NCBI RefSeq assembly: GCF_002979755.1
Contig: NZ_PCPP01000004.1
Span: 1 to 64,000 of the forward strand
Origin: Chryseobacterium culicis
GTDB taxonomy: Bacteria > Bacteroidota > Bacteroidia > Flavobacteriales > Weeksellaceae
Reading direction: 5' to 3'
DNA: 64,000 nucleotides
The translations under genes and the position numbers were made by a program. Below, in pieces: positions 54,704 to 63,397 of the stretch. Each line of letters opens with the position of its first letter. Position 1 is the stretch's first letter. Below the pieces are notes generated by a model. The model saw only the letters and a list, made by a program, of their open reading frames with translations, was not told the origin of the DNA and made no database searches.

Positions 54704-55558
54704 GTGAGGTTTTTAATTATAATTCCTGCCCATAACGAAGAAGACAACCTCTCGTTTACTCTTGATTCTTTACAACAGCAAAGCTGTAAAGATTTTAAAG
54801 TAGTGGTGGTAAACGATGGTTCTACAGACAAAACCCCTGAAATCATCCGGAAATATACCGAAACTGATTCCCGTTTTGAAACCGTTAACCTTCAGAAATC
54901 TGAACATCAGCCGGGATCTAAAGTGGTTCATGCTTTTAAAAACGGACTTCAGACCCAATCTATGGCTGAGTTTGATATCATCTGTAAGTTTGATGCCGAT
55001 ATCATTCTTCCGGAAAATTATCTGACAGCAGTAGAAACCGCTTTCGCCAATAACCCTGAATATGGGCTGGTAGGAGGACTTCTGTATATTGAAAAAGAGG
55101 GGAGCTGGGTGTATGAAGGGAATTCAAATAAAAATCACGTAAGAGGTCCTATGAAAGCTTACCGTAAAGAATGTTTTGTTCAGATCGGAGGTTTAAGGGA
55201 AACATTGGGCTGGGATAATATTGATTCTATATTACTTGATAATCTGGGATGGAAAGAAGTGGTGCTTCCGGAGCTTCATGTGAAACTGATTAAAGTAAAA
55301 GGAGCTGATTACACTATACGTCCGGCAGATTATTATGGAAGGTATTTTTATTTCCTGGGACTGAACAGGTTTCTGGCTTATATTGCCTCTTCCAAAGAAG
55401 CTATGAAAAGCAAATCTGCTTCATTTTTCTTTGATATTATCAAATCTTACGAGAGTTGCAGATCAAAGAAACTGGAGCTTAAAATTACTAAAGAAGAACA
55501 AAAAGCGGTTAATGATCAACGTTGGAGAATGTTGAAAAAGAAATGGCTGAAGATGTAG
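54704..55558 (+). CDS. Family 2 glycosyltransferase
   Basis: The 284-residue GT-A fold enzyme starts at GTG. It shows IIPAHNEEDNL at the N-terminus, VVVNDGSTDKTPEI, and the metal-binding DxD in CKFDADIILP. It adds a sugar from a nucleotide-sugar donor, probably to a lipid-linked or surface glycan. It is followed by a repeat element and a second glycosyltransferase gene on the same strand. Confidence 0.9.
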   Translation: MRFLIIIPAHNEEDNLSFTLDSLQQQSCKDFKVVVVNDGSTDKTPEIIRKYTETDSRFETVNLQKSEHQPGSKVVHAFKNGLQTQSMAEFDIICKFDADIILPENYLTAVETAFANNPEYGLVGGLLYIEKEGSWVYEGNSNKNHVRGPMKAYRKECFVQIGGLRETLGWDNIDSILLDNLGWKEVVLPELHVKLIKVKGADYTIRPADYYGRYFYFLGLNRFLAYIASSKEAMKSKSASFFFDIIKSYESCRSKKLELKITKEEQKAVNDQRWRMLKKKWLKM

Positions 55559-55591
55559 AAGGTGATTTTTTATACGTTGTAAATGTTCATC

Positions 55592-55670
55592 AATAGAAAC
55601 GGGTTTTAACCCGTTTAATAAAAAAATAAAAGATTCCATTGGCTTTAGCCAAAACTTAAGATATAACTCT
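55592..55670. repeat. Two-hairpin palindromic element, fourth copy
   Basis: AAACGGGTTTTAACCCGTTT (55597-55616) and TGGCTTTAGCCA (55640-55651) repeat the layout of 28614-28954, including the AATAG leader and CCATTGG junction. Here the long palindrome reads GGGT/ACCC in place of GGGC/GCCC: both arms changed together. Confidence 0.75.
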
Positions 55671-55679
55671 CGCAAGCCT

Positions 55680-56720
55680 GTGAAAAAAATAGCTTACATA
55701 GAAATAGACACGCACGCAGAAATTGCTCAGGCTTTCATGGATATTATGAAAGGGTCTCAGGATTTTGCAGTAGACTATTATTTTTCAAAAAGAATCAAAG
55801 ATCAGATCAGTCATGGTGATGAAGCGGTGTTTTTATCAGACAGTTCTATGATTCTTGATCAGCTGAAAGGGAAGGGGTATGATCTGGTGGTAATAGGTAC
55901 GGTTCATCGCTATTTCAATACGTTTTTAGCCATAACCAGAAAGTACAACACGGCAGTCATTGCTCATAATCTTAATTTTATAAAAGCTTCAAAGCTGGAT
56001 CTGATGAAAAGTGTTTTCAAAGGAGATGTTATTTTCAGACTGAAATTATGGCTGAAAGAAGGACTATTCTACAAAACCAAAGTTTATCAGACATCAAGAT
56101 CTCTTTTCGTACTTGATGATGCTTTGATTTCAGAGAGATATCAGCTTTTACCTCTGTTCTATACCAGAGATTTTGACAAGACAAAAAATGAAAATCTTGT
56201 CGTGGTAATCCCGGGTGGCGTTTCACAGAAAAGAAGAGATTATGCTTATATTTTTGAAACGATTCAGAATCTAAATACAGATCAATCTTGTAAATTTATA
56301 TTCCTGGGAAAAGCCAGCGGACATGAATTAAAACAACTTGAAAATCTGTCTAAAAAATGCCCTGAAAATATTGATATTACCTATTTTTCTGAAAGAGTTT
56401 CTTCTGAAGACTTTGAGAAATGGATGCAGAAAGCAGATGTTTTGTGGTGCCCGATTCAGCAGGATACAGAGTTTTTCAGCATGAAAGAAGCTTATGGGCA
56501 GACTAAAATGACGGGAAACCTTGGTGATGCCATAGCGTATGGAAAACTGGCTGTTTTCCCCAAAAATTACCCTTCAAAAACTGACTTTATTATTCCTGAA
56601 AAAGAAAATATTCTTGAGCAGTTGAAGGCACTTTCAGACACTCCGTTTGATTTTTATACAACCTATAGCAAGAAAGAAGTTCAACAAAAAATGGAACAAT
56701 TCTTACAGGGTCTAATCTGA
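55680..56720 (+). CDS. Probable glycosyltransferase, 346 aa
   Basis: It starts at GTG (MKKIAYIEIDTHAEI). It looks like a GT-B type enzyme: an N-terminal Rossmann-like half with DLVVIGTVHRYFNTFL, a central VVVIPGGVSQKRRDYAYIFE segment and a C-terminal half with the FIFLGKASG and ADVLWCPIQQDTEFF motifs. No family was assigned with certainty. It ends 20 bases from the convergent flippase gene. Confidence 0.75.
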   Translation: MKKIAYIEIDTHAEIAQAFMDIMKGSQDFAVDYYFSKRIKDQISHGDEAVFLSDSSMILDQLKGKGYDLVVIGTVHRYFNTFLAITRKYNTAVIAHNLNFIKASKLDLMKSVFKGDVIFRLKLWLKEGLFYKTKVYQTSRSLFVLDDALISERYQLLPLFYTRDFDKTKNENLVVVIPGGVSQKRRDYAYIFETIQNLNTDQSCKFIFLGKASGHELKQLENLSKKCPENIDITYFSERVSSEDFEKWMQKADVLWCPIQQDTEFFSMKEAYGQTKMTGNLGDAIAYGKLAVFPKNYPSKTDFIIPEKENILEQLKALSDTPFDFYTTYSKKEVQQKMEQFLQGLI

Positions 56721-56740
56721 TTTTCTTTGCCTTAAATAGT

Positions 56741-58240
56741 CTATTTAATCTTAAATACACTCTTAATAAACCTCATATTCAGATAGTCTTCAATCGGGAA
56801 TATTTTTGTGAAATAATTTCCTACATAAATGAGTATCAGAACAACTGCTGGTTTGTAAACGAGATTCAGCAGGTTACTGTCGAAGTTCGGAAGGACAATG
56901 GCTACTGTAATGGCCAGCGTACAGATGATAGAGACAAAAATCATTTCAATACTTAAAGGAGAAACTTTAAATACAATATAATTGAAAATGATTTTTACAA
57001 CATTGTAAATGGTAAGGGAAATCGCTGTAGATAAGGCAATTCCAATCAATTTAAGATCCGTATTCTTAATGAAGTAATAGTTCAGTCCGATAGTAAGTCC
57101 GGCCAGTAAAAGCATGACCAGAATATTGAATCTGTAATATTTTGAAAGCGAAATAATATTCCCGTTAAATCCTGTTGCAAGGTCTATCAATACTGCAGAA
57201 CCCCAGATCCAGACTACAGGCTCATATTCTCTTAGCATGATTCCGTTCTTTGGCATGAATTGCGTCAGGTAAGGGAATCCCACCATGATACACGAGAATA
57301 AAACGGCTCCAAGGAAATACAGGGTTAAAGATGTCTTTTTGTGGAATCTGTCCAGCTCTACCATATCTCCATCTGCCAGAGTTTTGTTGATGATAGGTGC
57401 AGAAATATTAAATAATCCAAGTTGTGGAATAGAAATCAATGAGATCAAAGCATACAGAACAGAATAAATCCCTACTTCTTCCATTCCCATAAATTCTCCA
57501 ATCATAAAGCTGTTGATCGCCAGATAATTTCCAAAAGTACCCAGAAATCCGAAGAAACTGTAATTGAAAAATTCTTTCCAGAAGTTATTTTTTTTGAAGT
57601 AATCTGTACTGAAATCCAGCTGAATCTTTTCCAGTTTGTTCGTGTAATAGATATACCCCAAAAGCATTAAAAAGAAGATTCCAAAAAAGAAAACATATGC
57701 AATGGTTTGTGATGTAGAAGCAGTGATATTCTGCGATAAAGCAAAGAAAAAGAGACAAAATGCTCCCAGATTGGCTATTTTCGGAAACAGATTATCGAAA
57801 ATATTGGAAACCACAATTCTTTTATAATTGGATGTATATTTATTGAAAATAGCACAAAATGAAAGAATTAAAATCAGTGGAAGAATCATTTCTTTGATTT
57901 TCCATGCCTCAGAATGCCTGAACTTTGGATAAAAATAAGGAAGTATAAAAAATACAACGGTGAAAATAAGAAAGTTGATAAAAACCGTCAGCAGAGACAA
58001 TGACAGCATATTCTGTTTTTTACCATCCTTTTCCACGGTGTGAAAAAACTTTACATTCGAATAGGAAATACCCAATACAACAAAGGGAACCAGCATCTCA
58101 GCCGTCGGAAGAATGTAGCGCAGCTTTCCGTAAAATTCAAAATCATTCGGAAATATGAATATTGCGGAAACGGTGCCCAGCAAAAAACCAATATAACCGA
58201 TAATGGAATATTTGAAGCCTTGTCTCGCTACTACACTCAT
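56741..58240 (-). CDS. Polysaccharide flippase (Wzx/MATE-like)
   Basis: The 499-residue polytopic membrane protein has about 12 to 14 helices and the N-terminal ARQGFKYSIIGYIGFLLGTV segment typical of O-antigen/teichoic flippases. It should flip lipid-linked glycans to the periplasmic face. It forms an operon with the FkbM methyltransferase gene 9 bases upstream on the minus strand. Confidence 0.87.
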   Translation of the reverse strand: MSVVARQGFKYSIIGYIGFLLGTVSAIFIFPNDFEFYGKLRYILPTAEMLVPFVVLGISYSNVKFFHTVEKDGKKQNMLSLSLLTVFINFLIFTVVFFILPYFYPKFRHSEAWKIKEMILPLILILSFCAIFNKYTSNYKRIVVSNIFDNLFPKIANLGAFCLFFFALSQNITASTSQTIAYVFFFGIFFLMLLGYIYYTNKLEKIQLDFSTDYFKKNNFWKEFFNYSFFGFLGTFGNYLAINSFMIGEFMGMEEVGIYSVLYALISLISIPQLGLFNISAPIINKTLADGDMVELDRFHKKTSLTLYFLGAVLFSCIMVGFPYLTQFMPKNGIMLREYEPVVWIWGSAVLIDLATGFNGNIISLSKYYRFNILVMLLLAGLTIGLNYYFIKNTDLKLIGIALSTAISLTIYNVVKIIFNYIVFKVSPLSIEMIFVSIICTLAITVAIVLPNFDSNLLNLVYKPAVVLILIYVGNYFTKIFPIEDYLNMRFIKSVFKIK

Positions 58241-58249
58241 AAAGTCGTT

Positions 58250-59044
58250 TTAATTGTTTTTAGGTATAAAAATAATATTGTTGATGTACTGAGTTTTATT
58301 TTTTTCGTCGTTTGTATTTTGTGTAATGATATCTTCTGTAAGATTTTCCAGGGTAAAGCTGTTTCTGTTCAGATATTTGGCGTCATATCCCCAGCTCATC
58401 ACTTCAGAAATCTCATTCCATATAGGAGTTTGGTGGTGTCTTTGTTCCATTTCGACCATTAAAGTAGGCTTAAATTGTCTGATGGTTTCTCTCGCCCCCA
58501 CAAGGGTTTTTATTTCGTTTCCTTCAACGTCTATTTTGATAAAGTCTAATCTGTTGAAGTGTTCCAGGGCAGCCCATTCATCCAGTTTTATCACTTTTAC
58601 TTTCTCTGTATAACTTTTCTCTTCTCCTTTTTCTTTGTAAGAAGTGTTTAATGTACCGCGGGAAGCAATTGTTTTTCCATTAATAATCGGTACTTTGAAT
58701 TCTGCTATTCTGTTTTCATCAGAAAGAGCCAGAGGAAAGATGTGCATTGCCGGAAACAGCCTTTTCAATCGTCGGTAAAGCTTTTTATTAGGTTCAAAAC
58801 CATAAATATGATCATGGTTCAATGTATTTTCCAGCTGATAAAGGAAAGTTCCTACATTCGCACCAATATCCAGAATTACAGCATTTTTAGAAAGGTATTG
58901 TTTAATCCATACCAGTTCCGGTTCTACATTACGTTCCGAAAAATTATTTTTATTAAGATTATTTAAAGTTTTAAAATATCTTTTTTTGTAGAAATTCGGG
59001 CTTATGTATTGTAGTTTCTCTGCAATTTTTTGGTATAAAGACAT
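58250..59044 (-). CDS. FkbM family methyltransferase
   Basis: The protein has 264 residues from ATG 59044 (MSLYQKIAEKL); a TTG at 59068 lies inside the promoter and is rejected. The SAM-binding motif is VILDIGANVGTFLYQLE and the FkbM signature is DFIKIDVEGNEIKTLVGA. It O-methylates sugars of surface glycans in many bacteria. The flippase gene follows 9 bases later. Confidence 0.9.
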   Translation of the reverse strand: MSLYQKIAEKLQYISPNFYKKRYFKTLNNLNKNNFSERNVEPELVWIKQYLSKNAVILDIGANVGTFLYQLENTLNHDHIYGFEPNKKLYRRLKRLFPAMHIFPLALSDENRIAEFKVPIINGKTIASRGTLNTSYKEKGEEKSYTEKVKVIKLDEWAALEHFNRLDFIKIDVEGNEIKTLVGARETIRQFKPTLMVEMEQRHHQTPIWNEISEVMSWGYDAKYLNRNSFTLENLTEDIITQNTNDEKNKTQYINNIIFIPKNN

Positions 59045-59065
59045 TGTAAGCTTTTTGGCGAACAG

Positions 59066-59073
59066 CAAAGATA
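59066..59073 (-). promoter_or_regulatory. Putative -7 element of the FkbM/flippase operon
   Basis: TATCTTTG on the minus strand matches TAnnTTTG about 22 bases before the ATG at 59044. Confidence 0.5.
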
Positions 59074-59261
59074 CGTAAAAATGTAAAACTTTTCTTAAAA
59101 AAATGTTAATTATAATGCGTTGATTTTCAACAATTATCCTTCGTTTCTGTTTTTGTAACCGGTTGGTTTTTAATTATTTTAAATTTGTCATATAGACATC
59201 TGTATCCTCTGAATGCCATGTTAAAACATCCAATAAAGATGGTGAGCAGTAAGAATATTAC

Positions 59262-59300
59262 AGATTATCTGTGAAAATCTGTGTTATCTGTGGGAAAAAT
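59262..59300. repeat. ATCTGTG dispersed repeat, copy 4
   Basis: TTATCTGTGA, AAATCTGTGT and TATCTGTGGG are followed by AAAAAT, the same family as the copies near 28.7, 29.0 and 31.6 kb. Confidence 0.65.
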
Positions 59301-59312
59301 TGATCCTGTGCG

Positions 59313-59978
59313 TTAAAGAAAAGGAGTATTCAGGAAGTCATTTAAAGGTTTCATGAGTTTGAAAACTTTGCTCATATTTTTCACTGCATTTTTGTCCAGT
59401 ATTTCCTCATCTTTCAATGAATATACAACAATGAAGTTTTTAAGTTTAAGATATTCTCCCATAGGATCTTCCTTTTCAAAACCTTGAGGGATTTTCTTCA
59501 GTTTGTCGTCCTGATCAAGCTCAGGAAAATGTTTTTTAAAATCTTTATGGTTGAGAATTGTAAGAAAATCATCTCCGTATAACGAAATCTCTTTACGCAC
59601 TTCTTTCAGAACAGAAGATTCGGGCATGTAAATTCCTCCTGCTAAAAAAGATTTTCCGGGTTCCATGTGAAGATAATAGCCTCCTTTCTGATTGCCTTTT
59701 CCCATTCCCAGAGAAGCTCCGAAATTGGTTTTATAAGGAGATTTATCTTTTGAAAAACGGGTGTCTCTATAAATTCTGAACAGGGCTTTTTTACTGTCTA
59801 TTTTCGCAAGTTCTTCATCAAAACCGGACATCTCTTTAATCAGTTCATCTAAAAATGAAACCACATTTTGCTGAGATTCTGTGTACAGGTTTTTGTTTTC
59901 AGTAAACCATTCGCGGTTATTGTTTTCAGTTAATTTTTTTAAAAAATCAAATGTTTTTGAAGAAATGCTTGCAGACAT
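59313..59978 (-). CDS. DUF2461 domain protein (TIGR02453 family)
   Basis: The protein has 221 residues from ATG 59978 (MSASISSKTFDFLKKL); the longer ORF would add 31 unlikely residues. It matches the DUF2461 layout: FLKKLTENNNREWFTENK near the start, FRIYRDTRFSKDKSPYKTNFG in the middle, and GGYYLHMEPGKSFLAGGIY. Function is unknown for the family. It is cytoplasmic by sequence and lies downstream of the efflux operon, about 105 bases away. Confidence 0.88.
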   Translation of the reverse strand: MSASISSKTFDFLKKLTENNNREWFTENKNLYTESQQNVVSFLDELIKEMSGFDEELAKIDSKKALFRIYRDTRFSKDKSPYKTNFGASLGMGKGNQKGGYYLHMEPGKSFLAGGIYMPESSVLKEVRKEISLYGDDFLTILNHKDFKKHFPELDQDDKLKKIPQGFEKEDPMGEYLKLKNFIVVYSLKDEEILDKNAVKNMSKVFKLMKPLNDFLNTPFL

Positions 59979-60082
59979 ATTGTGTGAGGTGTTTTTGGTT
60001 GTTAAGTGAGATTTATAAAGGCTTTTCAACCCCGAATCCCGAAACTTCGCAACCCGTATCTCACAAGTCAAATGTACAAAAA

Positions 60083-61312
60083 CTATTCATATCTCAATGC
60101 TTCAATAGGATCAAGTTTTGATGCTTTCAACGCTGGATAATATCCGAAAAATACTCCGGTTACCGCACAGACAATGAAGGAAACTATAATTGAAGATTCT
60201 GTAATAAAAGTTGGCCATGAGAGGAAAAAAGTGACCAGTTCTGAAGACAATATTCCTAAAAGTACTCCAAGGATTCCCCCTGTGATACTGATGAGCACGG
60301 CTTCAATAAGAAACTGGTGTAAAATATCTTTTCCTCTTGCGCCAATAGACATTCTCAGCCCTATTTCTTTGGTTCGTTCCGTTACTGAGACATACATGAT
60401 ATTCATGATTCCGATGCCTCCTACAATAAGGGAAATACCTGCGATTGCCGATAAAAGGACGGTCAGTAGCTGACTGGTAGAGCTCATGGTAGAGATAAGT
60501 TCAGCCTGGGTTCTCACACTGAAATCATCATTGCTTCCGTCCGCAGGAAGTTTATGCTGTTTTCTTAAAATCTCAGAAACCTGATCTGTAGCCTGTTGTG
60601 ACGTGTTTTCATTCGAAGAAGCAGCATAAATAGTTTGAACATACGTGATTCCTAAAAATCTTCTCTGAACGGTATTGAACGGAGCGATGATCACATCATC
60701 CTGATCCTGCCCGAATGCATTGGACCCTTTTGAAGCCAGAATTCCAATCACTTTCATAGGGACTTTATTAAATCTGATGATACTTCCTACGGCATCTTCC
60801 CCGTTGGGAAATAAATTATTATAAACGGTTTGCCCTAAAAGACAGACTTTATTGGAAGATGTTACATCTTTTTTGGTGAAAAGATTACCTTCTGCAATGC
60901 TCCAGTCTCTGATGCTGAAATATTCTTCGTTCACTCCCTGTAACTGAGTTGGCCAGTTATTGGCTCCGTTGATAGACTGTCCGTTGGTTTGTACTGCAGG
61001 GGAGACGTAGGAAACATCAGTAGCTCCTTTTGAAATGGCATCCGCATCCTGAGGTCTCAGGGTTTGTAATCCCGATGCACCAATTCTTGCTCCACCGGAA
61101 ACATTTATATTACTGGACGGACGTATGGTGATCATATTCGAGCCCATAGAAGAAAGCTGGTCACTGATACTTTTTTTTGAACCTTCTCCAATAGCGGTCA
61201 TTGCAATCACTGAAGCCACCCCGATAATAATACCAAGCATGGTTAAAAATGCACGAAGCTTATTCCGTAAAAGAGCTTTCCAGGCAATTCTGAAGAGATT
61301 GGAGAGGTTCAT
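60083..61312 (-). CDS. MacB-type ABC transporter permease
   Basis: The 409-residue protein has an N-terminal membrane helix (about 20-42) and a large periplasmic domain (MacB_PCD). A C-terminal FtsX domain with three helices (about 285-400) carries VGGIGIMNIMYVSVTERTKEIGLRMSIGARG. Unlike E. coli MacB, the ATPase is a separate gene 25 bases upstream. It works with the ATPase, the adaptor and the TolC-like channel to export peptides, lipids or toxic compounds. Confidence 0.93.
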   Translation of the reverse strand: MNLSNLFRIAWKALLRNKLRAFLTMLGIIIGVASVIAMTAIGEGSKKSISDQLSSMGSNMITIRPSSNINVSGGARIGASGLQTLRPQDADAISKGATDVSYVSPAVQTNGQSINGANNWPTQLQGVNEEYFSIRDWSIAEGNLFTKKDVTSSNKVCLLGQTVYNNLFPNGEDAVGSIIRFNKVPMKVIGILASKGSNAFGQDQDDVIIAPFNTVQRRFLGITYVQTIYAASSNENTSQQATDQVSEILRKQHKLPADGSNDDFSVRTQAELISTMSSTSQLLTVLLSAIAGISLIVGGIGIMNIMYVSVTERTKEIGLRMSIGARGKDILHQFLIEAVLISITGGILGVLLGILSSELVTFFLSWPTFITESSIIVSFIVCAVTGVFFGYYPALKASKLDPIEALRYE

Positions 61313-61337
61313 TGCAGTAAGTTTTTAGTTTATATTA

Positions 61338-62084
61338 TCAGTAATCATCATTTACCGGAAGGTTTTCCAAAGCTTCTTTAGCTGACTTTATGTGATCGTT
61401 TTTTATGTCTTTAATGACTTTTCCATCCTGCAGCGTTACTGTTCTGCTGCTGAAAGTAGCAATATCAGGTTCGTGGGTTACAAAAACGATCGTTCGTCCC
61501 TGATGGTGCAGATCCTGCATCAGAGCCATAATTTCATAAGAAGTTCTGGTATCCAAATTTCCTGTAGCTTCATCAGCCAGAATCATTACAGGTTCATTCA
61601 CCAACGCTCTGGCAATAGCGACTCTTTGCTGCTGCCCTCCGGACATCTGATTGGGAAGATGATCAATTCTGCTCTCAAGTTTTACAGATGTCAAGGCCTG
61701 TATGGCTCTTTTGTGGCGCTCTTCTGTGGATATTTTTGAATTGTAGAGAAGTGGCAGTTCTACATTTTCTTTGGCTGTAGTTCTGGGAAGAAGATTATAG
61801 GCCTGAAACACAAAACCTATTTTTTGATTTCTGAGAACAGCAAGTTCATCACGGTCAAGATTTTTAATATTAACCCCATCCAGAATATAATCTCCGCCAG
61901 AAGGTTTATCCAGGCAGCCAATGATATTAAGTAACGTAGATTTTCCGGAGCCGCTGCTTCCCATAATCGTCACAAATTCTCCTCTCTCTACCGTAAATGT
62001 TACACCTTTCAGAGCATGAACAATTTCTTCGCCCATCCTGAATTCTCTTTTCAGATCTGTAATCTCCAGAATTTTCTCCGTCAT
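61338..62084 (-). CDS. ABC transporter ATP-binding protein (MacB/LolD-like)
   Basis: The 248-residue ATPase has Walker A GSSGSGKST, the signature MSGGQQQRVAIARAL, Walker B VMILADEATGNLD and the H-loop HEPD. It powers the MacB-type permease encoded next, and belongs to the MacB/LolD group. It is third in the four-gene efflux operon. Confidence 0.95.
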   Translation of the reverse strand: MTEKILEITDLKREFRMGEEIVHALKGVTFTVERGEFVTIMGSSGSGKSTLLNIIGCLDKPSGGDYILDGVNIKNLDRDELAVLRNQKIGFVFQAYNLLPRTTAKENVELPLLYNSKISTEERHKRAIQALTSVKLESRIDHLPNQMSGGQQQRVAIARALVNEPVMILADEATGNLDTRTSYEIMALMQDLHHQGRTIVFVTHEPDIATFSSRTVTLQDGKVIKDIKNDHIKSAKEALENLPVNDDY

Positions 62085-62128
62085 GACTTTTGTTTTTAGG
62101 TTTGCTAGTTGTTTAGGCTTGATTTGAA

Positions 62129-63394
62129 TTATCTCGGTCCGCCACCGCCGCCGCTGTTTCTGTTGTTTCCACTACCTCTTCTTTGAGGCATGAATGGGCT
62201 TTTGGTTTGTCCTCCGGAAGATTTTTTGGATAAAACTTTGTAGCCGGTAATGATATTGTCATTTTTATTTAACCCTGAAACAACCTGTATTTCGGTGTCA
62301 TTATCCATTCCGGTTTTTATCTTTTTACGGGAGATCGTGCTATCTTTCGCAATGATCCAAACTGCCGCTTCGTTCTTGTCCTCACTTCCTTTATTTTGTT
62401 TCTTCCCTTGTCCTTTTTCATGTTTTTTACCATTGGCAAACGGAGAATTTACTTTATACTTTTTAATCACCAGGCTGTCTGGTCTGAAACTGGTAGCAGC
62501 TACCGGAATCTTCATGGCATTATTTAAAACCTCAGTGTAAATTGTAATATTGGCGGTCATTCCCGGCTTTAGCTTTAAACTGGAGTTGTCAGCGTTGATA
62601 ATGGTGGTGTAATTCACAACATTCGATGAAACGGTAGGATGAAGACGAACTTCCGAAACTTCACCGTCAAAAGTTTCATCAGGAAAAGCATCTACTGTAA
62701 ATGTGGCTTTTTGACCTACTTTTACATTTCCGATATCAGCCTCATCTACTGAGGCGCGTACCCTCATCTTGGTAAGATCCTTGGCAATACTGAAGAGGGT
62801 AGGAGTACTGAAGCTTGAAGCTACCGTTTGTCCTTCACTTACATTTCTGTTGAGTACCGTTCCGTCAATGGGAGAATAAATATTAGTTAACGACAGATTT
62901 TTATTGGCGGTGGAAAGCTGAGCATTCACTGAACCTACCTGCGCCTTTGCAGCATTGTACTGATTGGTGGCAATATCATAATCCGCTTTACTAATCGCAC
63001 CCACTTTGTACAGCTGTGACTGTCTGTTGATATTGATTTCGTTATAAGCCAGATTACTTTTTGCGTTTTGCAGATTGGCTTTGATCTGCTGTGACTGGAA
63101 CTGAAGCAAATCCGGATCTAAAGTAGCCAGTAATTCCCCTTTTTTCACAGTAGAATTGAAATCCACATAAATATTTTTAATGATTCCCGATACCTGAGTA
63201 CCCACTGCCACTGTATCTACAGGCTGAATGGTTCCTGTAGCCGTAATGGAGTTTGAGATTTCTCCCATTTCAGGCTTTACTGTTTCCAGCTGAATTTTCA
63301 CTTCTTTTTCTCTGATGAAGAAAAACCAGGCTGCACCAAGGGTAATAATACCACCCACAACCCAGTACAACCATTTTTTATTCTTTGTTTTCAT
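62129..63394 (-). CDS. Periplasmic adaptor (MacA/HlyD-type membrane fusion protein)
   Basis: The 421-residue protein has an N-terminal anchor helix (about 8-27), a lipoyl-like half (ATGTIQPVDTVAVGTQVSG), a coiled-coil hairpin (about 95-160), a second lipoyl half (SPIDGTVLNRNVSEGQTV) and beta-barrel domains. The last 30 residues are rich in Gly, Arg and Asn, ending RNSGGGGGPR, an unusual tail. It bridges the inner-membrane pump and the outer-membrane channel, and lies between the TolC-like and ATPase genes. Confidence 0.93.
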   Translation of the reverse strand: MKTKNKKWLYWVVGGIITLGAAWFFFIREKEVKIQLETVKPEMGEISNSITATGTIQPVDTVAVGTQVSGIIKNIYVDFNSTVKKGELLATLDPDLLQFQSQQIKANLQNAKSNLAYNEININRQSQLYKVGAISKADYDIATNQYNAAKAQVGSVNAQLSTANKNLSLTNIYSPIDGTVLNRNVSEGQTVASSFSTPTLFSIAKDLTKMRVRASVDEADIGNVKVGQKATFTVDAFPDETFDGEVSEVRLHPTVSSNVVNYTTIINADNSSLKLKPGMTANITIYTEVLNNAMKIPVAATSFRPDSLVIKKYKVNSPFANGKKHEKGQGKKQNKGSEDKNEAAVWIIAKDSTISRKKIKTGMDNDTEIQVVSGLNKNDNIITGYKVLSKKSSGGQTKSPFMPQRRGSGNNRNSGGGGGPR

Positions 63395-63397
63395 AGC

